Source: CAZUSC01 sp964622915 (GTDB taxonomy: Bacteria > Patescibacteriota > Andersenbacteria > UBA10190). Taken from it: a stretch of DNA of 21,000 bases. Where the stretch lies: the NCBI GenBank assembly GCA_964622915.1, contig CAZUSC010000085.1, positions 1 to 21,000 on the forward strand. Reading direction: 5' to 3'. A model generated the notes under the pieces. It saw nothing but the letters and a program-made list of their open reading frames with translations. It was not told the origin of the DNA and did no database searches. The translations under genes and the position numbers were made by a program. Positions within the stretch are counted from its first letter, which is position 1, and each line of letters begins with the position of its first letter. This document shows positions 13,929 to 19,111 of this stretch, piece by piece.

Positions 13929-13939
13929 GCTACGGGTGC
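13867..13939 (-). tRNA. tRNA-Arg (anticodon TCT)
   Basis: The cloverleaf is complete on the minus strand: acceptor GCACCCG/CGGGTGC, D stem GCTC/GAGC, anticodon stem TTGGG/CCCAA with loop TTTCTAT (anticodon TCT, reads AGA), and T arm GCAGG-TTCGATT-CCTGC. CCA is not encoded. The discriminator base is T (U73), unusual for tRNA-Arg. The HNH frame overlaps its 3' half on the opposite strand, and a hairpin repeat lies directly 5' of it. Confidence 0.96.
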
Positions 13940-13944
13940 ACGTC

Positions 13945-14008
13945 ACAATCCACTTCGCTCTTCGCCTTGATCATGCAAGCATGACAAGGCTAAACGCTCC
14001 GTGATTGT
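13945..14008 (-). repeat. Divergent GAA-type hairpin repeat 5' of tRNA-Arg(TCT)
   Basis: ACAATC (13945-13950) plus AC pairs with GT plus GATTGT (14001-14008). An inner 12-bp stem, GCCTTG-TCATGC/GCATGA-CAAGGC (13964-13990), has one bulged A. On the minus strand the 3' side reads GCGAAGTGG, as in the other copies, but the opposite loop strand differs. It sits 5 bases from the tRNA 5' end in the same sense. Confidence 0.55.
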
Positions 14009-14016
14009 TCCTCTAT

Positions 14017-14100
14017 CCCATAAATTCGGTTTCGGCGCTTGCTGCGCTGGCTCAACCTGAAGTTTCACCAGTTTGCGTGCTCGAACTGCGAATTTATGGG
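14017..14100. repeat. 12-bp inverted repeat between divergent tRNA genes
   Basis: CCCATAAATTCG (14017-14028) is the exact reverse complement of CGAATTTATGGG (14089-14100), with a 60-base GC-richer interior and partial further pairing inside. It lies in the spacer between tRNA-Arg(TCT) (minus) and tRNA-His (plus). It contains no gene. It could be the remnant of a small palindromic element or a structured leader. Confidence 0.65.
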
Positions 14101-14186
14101 AGCCCTACGACGGTACTCTAAAGTGTACCAGGTATTGCTAAAAAGCAAGTTTTACCGTATCGTTTTTTTACATTGCAAAGAAATAT

Positions 14187-14258
14187 GGCGGCCGTAGCTT
14201 AATGGCAAAGCACCGGGTTGTGGTCCCGGCGACGAGGGTTCGATCCCCTTCGGCCGCC
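14187..14258 (+). tRNA. tRNA-His (anticodon GTG)
   Basis: Acceptor GCGGCCG/CGGCCGC (14188-14194 with 14251-14257), anticodon stem CCGGG/CCCGG with loop TTGTGGT (anticodon GTG), and T arm GAGGG-TTCGATC-CCCTT. The His identity pair is present: an encoded G at -1 (14187) opposite discriminator C73 (14258). CCA is not encoded. Confidence 0.97.
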
Positions 14259-14308
14259 CAAATAAAAATTCTTTGTAAAAACCCTTACAAATACAGCCAG
14301 AAAGTAAT

Positions 14309-14962
14309 ATGAGGCAATATAAAGTTATCTTCTTTGATTGGCATAAAACGTTAAGTATTTGTGACTTTTGGACGCAGTTGGAAGATCCTGCTCACGATAG
14401 ACATCATTGGCACAAAAATATCATCAACTTTTTGTTCGTTGAGAATAAAAAGCTCGTTCAGCAGTGGATGAGAGGAGAAGTCGATGAAGAGAAAATCCTT
14501 CAAGTAGTTTCAGATAAGTTTGGCTACTCCAAGGAAGTTTTGCGAGAAGACATGGCCGAAAGTTGTCGAACTATGACCCTCCTGTCGGATGAAATATTAC
14601 CATTAGTCGATACCATTCGAACCAGAGGCATTAAATGTGTCATTGCAACCGACAATATGGATATTTTTAAAAAGTATGTTGTCCCTGCGTTGAAGCTAGA
14701 TGAACACTTTGATGATATTCTAGTTTCCTTTGAGCAAAAAGCGTTGAAATTCGATATGTTAGAGGATGAAAATTCCATCCCGTTCTTTCAAGAATATTTG
14801 AAGAGAAATGGGTTCGTGTTTACTGACGCCTTACTGTTAGATGACCGCGTGGAGGCAGGCGGAGTTTACGCAAAGCTAGACTTTGATACGTTCCAAGTGG
14901 AAAATACGGAGGCACTTTTGGGAAAGATGAAAGAAGTGCTAAATAATGGTGGGGTAAAATAG
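14309..14962 (+). CDS. HAD superfamily hydrolase
   Basis: The 217-residue product has the four HAD motifs. Motif I is F-F-D-W-H-K-T-L (nucleophile Asp10), motif II is the Thr of I-A-T-D-N (about 114), motif III is a Lys in Q-K-A-L-K-F-D (about 144-147), and motif IV is L-L-L-D-D (178-179). The second Asp of the phosphatase pattern DxDxT is His12, so this looks more like the dehalogenase/DxY-type subgroup than a standard phosphatase. The substrate is unknown. It is followed 23 bases later by a P-loop kinase gene on the same strand, suggesting a shared transcript. The stop codon lies inside a strong hairpin (14951-14979). Confidence 0.88.
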   Translation: MRQYKVIFFDWHKTLSICDFWTQLEDPAHDRHHWHKNIINFLFVENKKLVQQWMRGEVDEEKILQVVSDKFGYSKEVLREDMAESCRTMTLLSDEILPLVDTIRTRGIKCVIATDNMDIFKKYVVPALKLDEHFDDILVSFEQKALKFDMLEDENSIPFFQEYLKRNGFVFTDALLLDDRVEAGGVYAKLDFDTFQVENTEALLGKMKEVLNNGGVK

Positions 14963-14979
14963 TAATGCTATATTGCCCC
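14951..14979 (+). promoter_or_regulatory. Hairpin spanning the HAD stop codon and HAD-kinase junction
   Basis: GGGGTAAAATAG (14951-14962) pairs with CTATATTGCCCC (14968-14979): 10 Watson-Crick pairs, one G.U and one A.A mismatch around the loop TAATG. The HAD TAG is the last triplet of the 5' arm, and the kinase ATG is 6 bases past the 3' arm. Ribosomes terminating on HAD would melt it, so it could couple translation of the two genes. The absence of a T run argues against a terminator. Confidence 0.55.
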
Positions 14980-14985
14980 TAATCC

Positions 14986-15501
14986 ATGACATACCTAATC
15001 ACCGGCGTTGCAGGCACTGGTAAGTCAGAAGTGTGTAAAAACCTCAAGAGCCTTGGCTACATGGCATATGATATTGATGAGGTGCCGGGCTTGTGCAGTT
15101 GGCTAAGTAAAACTACAGGCGAGCAAGCTGATTACCACTCAGGCATCGGTCGAGAATGGATTGAACAACATGATTGGGTACTTGATGAAGAAAAGATAAA
15201 GAGCTTACTAAGGAATTCCGATAAGAGAACAATATTCTTATGTGGTATTGCCTCAAATCAAAAATCATTATTTCCGCTATTTCAAAAAATTATACTTCTT
15301 ACGCTCGATGAAAACACACTGATTCAAAGATTATCTAACCGCAAAGGCAAAGATGTCTATGCTAGAGAAAAAAGCGAGCAAGAAGAACTCTTAAGCTGGA
15401 AGAGTGACTGGGAAAAAGAGATGATTCAACATGGCGCAATTGCAATTGATGCGGACAAGCCAACAGAGAGCATTGTGGAGGAAATCATTAACCCTTCTTA
15501 G
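14986..15501 (+). CDS. P-loop nucleotide kinase-like protein
   Basis: The 171-residue product has an N-terminal Walker A, G-V-A-G-T-G-K-S (7-14), followed by G-Y-M-A-Y-D-I-D-E-V, a typical start for small AAA_18/adenylate-kinase-like or shikimate-kinase-like enzymes that phosphorylate small molecules. A later strand F-L-C-G-I-A and a lid-like R-L-S-N-R-K-G-K-D segment agree with a nucleoside/nucleotide kinase fold. The acceptor is unknown. No Shine-Dalgarno site precedes the ATG, so expression may rely on coupling to the HAD gene 23 bases upstream. Low GC compared with neighbours suggests this pair may be an accessory cassette. Confidence 0.82.
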   Translation: MTYLITGVAGTGKSEVCKNLKSLGYMAYDIDEVPGLCSWLSKTTGEQADYHSGIGREWIEQHDWVLDEEKIKSLLRNSDKRTIFLCGIASNQKSLFPLFQKIILLTLDENTLIQRLSNRKGKDVYAREKSEQEELLSWKSDWEKEMIQHGAIAIDADKPTESIVEEIINPS

Positions 15502-15580
15502 GGGGTAGGGTAAATGTTGGAATATACACCGCTATATCATTCAACCCCTCAAAAACAGTTCTAACATCCTCTACGATGGC

Positions 15581-15616
15581 GCCCCGTAAAAAGATTACTT
15601 CGTAATCTCACGGGGC
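15581..15616. other. Long two-part hairpin, function unknown
   Basis: GCCCCGT (15581-15587) pairs with ACGGGGC (15610-15616) outside, and AGATTAC (15592-15598) with GTAATCT (15602-15608) inside, with a TTC loop. The right arm overlaps a perfect palindrome GGGGCCGGCCCC (15612-15623). No T run follows. It is the main structure in the 200-base spacer between the kinase and the DedA-PAP2 gene and may end the upstream transcript. Confidence 0.55.
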
Positions 15617-15665
15617 CGGCCCCACGCAAGGAAGTTGGAAATGAGCTAGTAGCAAGGCTAAAAAA

Positions 15666-15695
15666 TTGGCTACGAGGGTTGCTCTGAAGTATAAG
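15666..15695 (+). promoter_or_regulatory. Promoter of a probably leaderless DedA-PAP2 mRNA
   Basis: TTGGCT (15666-15671), an 18-base spacer and TATAAG (15690-15695) form a reasonable promoter. The -10 box ends only 6 bases before the ATG at 15702, and no Shine-Dalgarno site is present. Confidence 0.55.
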
Positions 15696-15701
15696 TAACT
15701 T

Positions 15702-17837
15702 ATGCTTTCGCTTGATTTTTTATTACCTGCACTTGAGCACTTTACATTCCTGGGATATTGGATGGTGCTTCTCGTCGCCTTGTTAGAGTCGTTGGTTTTA
15801 GTTGGCATTTTCATACCAGGCACCGTTTTTGTTATTTTAGCTGGTTTTGTGGCGGCGAAAGGTTACTTAGATGTAGGGGACTTAATTTGGTTTGCCGCCA
15901 TTGGGGCTGTCCTTGGTGATGGCATAAGCTTCTATCTCGGTAAAAAAGGAACAAAACTGTTTCGTCCTCACAGCAGAATTTTCAAGCTGTCATATTTAGA
16001 GAAAGGCGAGAGTTTTCTTAAAAAGCACGGTCATAAGAGCATCTTTCTAGGAAGATTTATGGGACCAATCCGTCCGATCAGTCCCTTTGTAGCGGGAATG
16101 TTTAAAATGGACAGCAAACGATTTTATTTCTGGAACATCCTGAGTGCCTTTTGCTGGGCGATCGTGTATGTGCTTCTGGGCTACTTCTTCGGACAAGCCT
16201 GGCAAGTGATTGCGAAGTGGTCAACCAGAATAGTAATTTTTATTCTGCTAATCTTCGTATTTTTCATCATTGTCTATGCGCTGCGGTGGTTAGTTATCCG
16301 TAAAGGCAAACAGGTTTTTGCGCTTACCGCTTCATTGTCTCGTTCAGTTCGGCAGGCAGTTGTTGGTAATCCTGATATACAAAAACTGGTAGCCCGACAT
16401 CATCTACTTTTTGGTTTTCTTCAGACAAGGTTAACAAGGCACCGTTTCAGCGGTTTACCACTGACGTTATTAGTCGTCGCTTTTACATACGCGCTTATTC
16501 TCTTCTTAGGACTTATAGAAGATTTCTTGACAGCCGACCCAATTGTTGCTGTTGATATTCGGCTGGCAAATCTGCTGTATGTCTTTCGCAGTCCTGAGCT
16601 GATCTCCATCTTTTTGTGGATTACGGTTCTTGGTAAATCAATCGCCGTCCTTGTTTTCGCTGTGGTATCTACCGTTGTCTTATGGTTATGGAAAAAGCGA
16701 AACTATGTGCTGCCGCTGTGGTTGGCTCTTCTGGGTAGTCAGCTAGTTACCCTTATCGGCAAATTGTCTTTGCATCGGACACGCCCCGCTGGACTAGTTC
16801 CCGTCTACGCTGAACACTCGTATTCGTTCCCGAGCGGGCACGCTACTGTCGCTGTCGCCTTTTATGGTTTTCTTATCTACGTACTATGGCGCAACGCCAG
16901 AAGTTGGACGTATAAAATCAACATACTTTTTGTGGGACTCGTCATCGTAGCGGCGATTGGTTTTAGCCGCCTGTATCTGGGCGTTCACTTTTTAAGCGAT
17001 ATATTGAGCGGGTACCTTTTAGGCTTACTCTGGTTGATTATCGCTGTGAGTATCATTGAGTGGCAAATGTGGCGAGCTAAGCAAAAAATAGCCGTACCCC
17101 AACCTGTAGCCAGTTACCAAGCAAAGATAGCCGGCTACAGCTTGGGAGTGTTGGCTCTCGTTTTTTACGGCGGGTATGCCTGGTCATACCGTCCGCAATT
17201 ACTTTCACCCACCACAGAACAAACACCCCCAACTCTCACTGTTGAGCAAAAAAATGTGGTGGCTGCATTTGCGCAGGGTAAACTGCCCAAATTTACGGAA
17301 ACTCTCGCAGGCAATCCTCAAGAACCGCTTAGTTTTATTATTGTTGCAGACAATGACGCCCAGCTCGTTAGCGCTTTCGAACAAGCAGGATGGTATCGGG
17401 CAGACCAGGTAAGCTTTGGCTCGGTAATCAATATCGTCAAAGTAGTACTTTCCAAATCAAGCTATAATACAGCACCAATGACACCTTCGTTTTGGAATAG
17501 CGGGGTACACACCTTTGGTTTTGAAAAACCAACAGACACACAAACAGTCAATCAGCGGCACCACGCCAGATTTTGGCGAACGAGCCTTAGAACCCCCTAC
17601 GGGAAGATGGTATATGTGGGGACTGCTAGTTTTGACATCAGCATCAAGTGGCTGTTGACACACAAGATACAACCCGACATAGATACAGAGCGGGATAGTT
17701 TATTAGGAGAGTTGAGACAGGTAGGAGTAGTAGATGATTATCAAGAGCAGCCGTTTGTCAGCCCCACGCTAGGTAAGAATTTTTCTGGTGATGAATTTTT
17801 TACCGATGGCAAGGTCTATATTCTTAGCTTTAAATAG
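15702..17837 (+). CDS. DedA - PAP2 phosphatase - LssY-like C-terminal fusion protein
   Basis: The 711-residue protein has three parts. About 1-205 is a DedA domain (E-S-L-V-L-V-G-I-F-I-P-G, G-D-G-I-S-F-Y-L-G, and the G-R-F-M-G-P-I-R-P segment). About 255-460 is a PAP2 acid phosphatase domain with all three signature motifs: K-L-S-L-H-R-T-R-P, P-S-G-H-A and S-R-L-Y-L-G-V-H-F-L-S-D. About 480-711, after one more membrane helix, is an extracytoplasmic domain resembling LssY_C. PAP2 enzymes dephosphorylate lipid pyrophosphates such as undecaprenyl-PP, and DedA proteins are linked to lipid carrier flipping. One chain could thus couple dephosphorylation and recycling of the carrier. Similar fusions are known in other bacteria. 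The family call is firm; the substrate is inferred. Confidence 0.93.
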   Translation: MLSLDFLLPALEHFTFLGYWMVLLVALLESLVLVGIFIPGTVFVILAGFVAAKGYLDVGDLIWFAAIGAVLGDGISFYLGKKGTKLFRPHSRIFKLSYLEKGESFLKKHGHKSIFLGRFMGPIRPISPFVAGMFKMDSKRFYFWNILSAFCWAIVYVLLGYFFGQAWQVIAKWSTRIVIFILLIFVFFIIVYALRWLVIRKGKQVFALTASLSRSVRQAVVGNPDIQKLVARHHLLFGFLQTRLTRHRFSGLPLTLLVVAFTYALILFLGLIEDFLTADPIVAVDIRLANLLYVFRSPELISIFLWITVLGKSIAVLVFAVVSTVVLWLWKKRNYVLPLWLALLGSQLVTLIGKLSLHRTRPAGLVPVYAEHSYSFPSGHATVAVAFYGFLIYVLWRNARSWTYKINILFVGLVIVAAIGFSRLYLGVHFLSDILSGYLLGLLWLIIAVSIIEWQMWRAKQKIAVPQPVASYQAKIAGYSLGVLALVFYGGYAWSYRPQLLSPTTEQTPPTLTVEQKNVVAAFAQGKLPKFTETLAGNPQEPLSFIIVADNDAQLVSAFEQAGWYRADQVSFGSVINIVKVVLSKSSYNTAPMTPSFWNSGVHTFGFEKPTDTQTVNQRHHARFWRTSLRTPYGKMVYVGTASFDISIKWLLTHKIQPDIDTERDSLLGELRQVGVVDDYQEQPFVSPTLGKNFSGDEFFTDGKVYILSFK

Positions 17838-17888
17838 GGGTTGGGTATATAAAAATCGCATCATTTAACCGTTCAAAAAAAGTTCTAG

Positions 17889-17902
17889 TTCGACAGGCTC
17901 AC
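17889..17902. repeat. 14-base dispersed repeat, copy 2
   Basis: TTCGACAGGCTCAC, identical to 13237-13250. It is placed between the DedA-PAP2 stop and the SpoU start. Confidence 0.7.
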
Positions 17903-17928
17903 TATAAACAACATCATCTTCGAGGGCT

Positions 17929-18525
17929 ATGATAAAAAAGAAGACAACCAAGGAGTTGGTCGAGGAGCGACCAACGGCTGAACAACTATCTAGTCTGCCT
18001 CGTACGCCGATATCAATTGTCGTCGACAACGTGCGCAGTCTGGATAATGTCGGCTTGCTTTTTCGCTTATGCGAAGTCGCTCGCGTCGACAAACTGTACT
18101 TAACCGGCTATACGGGCCATCCTGGCGTCGGTGGCGACACTCGGCCAAAAGATATCATCGAGCGGCATGAGAAACGTATTAATAAGACGGCCGTTTATGC
18201 CCTGCCCCATCAACCGTGGGAATACGTCGAGGATGCAGTGGAGTTAGTTAAGCAATTGAAAATTAAAGGCCACCAAATTATCGCCCTCGAACAAACCTCT
18301 CACAGCGTTCTCTATTATAAATTACCCGTTACTGATTACTCGTTACCGATTACTATCATCGTTGGCCACGAGCGCCACGGCGTACGCGAAGCACTTCTCG
18401 AACTAGCCGATTCTATAGTTGATATCCCCATCTTAGGCATTGGCAATTCCCACAACGTTGCTGTCGCTACAGGAATTGTCCTGTATCACATTCTTGAAAA
18501 GACTGGACAACTGGATAAAAAATGA
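17929..18525 (+). CDS. SpoU/TrmH family RNA 2'-O-methyltransferase
   Basis: The 198-residue protein shows the three SPOUT signature blocks: N-V-R-S-L-D-N-V-G-L-L-F-R (about 34-46), I-V-G-H-E-R-H-G-V (about 144-152), and V-D-I-P-I-L-G-I-G-N-S-H-N-V-A-V-A (about 164-180). The trefoil-knot domain binds SAM and methylates a ribose 2'-OH in tRNA or rRNA. The exact target cannot be told. A 14-base tandem repeat lies inside the gene just before motif 2 (residues ~133-142, L-P-V-T-D-Y-S-L-P-I). GAGGG lies two bases before the ATG, closer than usual. The neighbouring tRNA-Arg gene fits a tRNA-modification role but does not prove it. Confidence 0.92.
   Translation: MIKKKTTKELVEERPTAEQLSSLPRTPISIVVDNVRSLDNVGLLFRLCEVARVDKLYLTGYTGHPGVGGDTRPKDIIERHEKRINKTAVYALPHQPWEYVEDAVELVKQLKIKGHQIIALEQTSHSVLYYKLPVTDYSLPITIIVGHERHGVREALLELADSIVDIPILGIGNSHNVAVATGIVLYHILEKTGQLDKK
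18327..18354 (+). repeat. 14-base tandem repeat inside the SpoU gene
   Basis: CGTTACTGATTACT (18327-18340) is followed directly by CGTTACCGATTACT (18341-18354), differing at one base. A period of 14 is not a multiple of three, so the two units are read in different frames, and it is not a protein-level repeat. The motif resembles the period-14 repeat at 1859-1883. Confidence 0.75.
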
Positions 18526-18542
18526 CAATATGGGCATAGCAT

Positions 18543-18554
18543 GCACCCGTAGCT
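18543..18554 (+). repeat. Orphan 5' fragment of a tRNA-Arg gene
   Basis: GCACCCGTAGCT matches exactly the first 12 bases of tRNA-Arg(TCG) at 18662-18673. No other tRNA sequence follows it. Between the two lie two hairpin-repeat copies, so the 12-mer forms a direct repeat bracketing a 107-base block. Confidence 0.7.
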
Positions 18555-18593
18555 TCCCACTTCGCCCACATTCTATAGTTGGGCTTCGCGGGA
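18555..18593 (-). repeat. GAA/GAA hairpin repeat, copy next to the tRNA fragment
   Basis: On the minus strand: TCCCGC, GAA, GCCCA, 11-base loop, TGGGC, GAA, GTGGGA. The outer stem TCCCGC/GTGGGA has one G.U pair, the internal loop is GAA/GAA, and the inner 5-bp stem is perfect. It directly follows the orphan tRNA fragment. Confidence 0.8.
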
Positions 18594-18621
18594 CGAGCAG
18601 TGCTATTGAAATGCATTACTT

Positions 18622-18663
18622 GCCCTGCGAAGCTCTGCTCAATAAGCAGAGCGAAGTATGGGC
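18622..18663 (+). repeat. GAA/GAA hairpin repeat, copy abutting tRNA-Arg(TCG)
   Basis: On the plus strand: GCCC, TGC, GAA, GCTCTGCT (18632-18639), loop CAATA, AGCAGAGC (18645-18652), GAA, GTA, T, GGGC (18660-18663). The inner 8-bp stem is perfect. The outer closing GGGC includes the first two bases of the mature tRNA (18662-18663), so this hairpin and the tRNA acceptor stem would compete. Confidence 0.8.
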
Positions 18664-18734
18664 ACCCGTAGCTCAGCGGACAGAGCGCTAGTCTTCGGAA
18701 CTAGAAGTCGTAGGTTCGATTCCTACCGGGTGCA
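18662..18734 (+). tRNA. tRNA-Arg (anticodon TCG)
   Basis: Acceptor GCACCCG/CGGGTGC, D stem GCTC/GAGC, anticodon stem CTAGT/ACTAG with loop CTTCGGA (anticodon TCG, reads CGA), T arm GTAGG-TTCGATT-CCTAC, discriminator A at 18734. CCA is not encoded. Its acceptor stem and D arm are identical to those of tRNA-Arg(TCT) at 13867, which suggests duplication or strong shared constraint. Confidence 0.97.
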
Positions 18735-18772
18735 CACCCCTTCCTAACCTAGTCTAACGATCATCAACCAAG

Positions 18773-18778
18773 TATAGT
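18773..18778 (+). promoter_or_regulatory. -10 box of a probably leaderless mRNA
   Basis: TATAGT ends exactly 7 bases before the ATG at 18786, the same spacing as at the HNH gene. No Shine-Dalgarno site is present. No clear -35 is seen. Confidence 0.5.
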
Positions 18779-18785
18779 AATCAAT

Positions 18786-19097
18786 ATGAAGCTGAAACGT
18801 AAACCCAACAGTCTGGGCTATACAAATGCCCTTTTGGAGGATATAAAGGATCAATTCAAGACTGTGGTGGAGGCAACAGAACCAATCCCTAGGATGCAGA
18901 CCACCTTAGAAGCTACGTTCGATGAAGTAGGAAAACTGCGTATCGACATGGACGTTGTAAAATTATCTGTCCAGGACATTAATAGACGTTTGGATGTTAT
19001 GGAGAAAGCGATGAGGCTGCTAGAGCGTGATACTACCGAGATTGATGATCTGCGCAGTCGCGTTAAAAAGCTGGAGCGAGCAATCAATTCCAGATAA
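18786..19097 (+). CDS. Small coiled-coil protein
   Basis: The product has 103 residues. After a basic N-terminus (M-K-L-K-R-K-P-N) the rest is helix-favouring, with heptad-like spacing of Leu/Val/Ile/Met (L-R-I-D-M-D-V-V-K-L-S-V-Q-D-I through L-D-V-M-E-K-A-M-R-L-L), typical of a coiled coil. I do not recognise a specific family, though short coiled-coil proteins of this look are common in candidate-phyla genomes. It has no signal peptide or membrane segment. It is convergent with the histidine kinase gene, the stops being 14 bases apart. A -10-like box 7 bases before the ATG suggests a leaderless transcript. Confidence 0.8.
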   Translation: MKLKRKPNSLGYTNALLEDIKDQFKTVVEATEPIPRMQTTLEATFDEVGKLRIDMDVVKLSVQDINRRLDVMEKAMRLLERDTTEIDDLRSRVKKLERAINSR

Positions 19098-19111
19098 CAG
19101 CCCGCCTTTCC

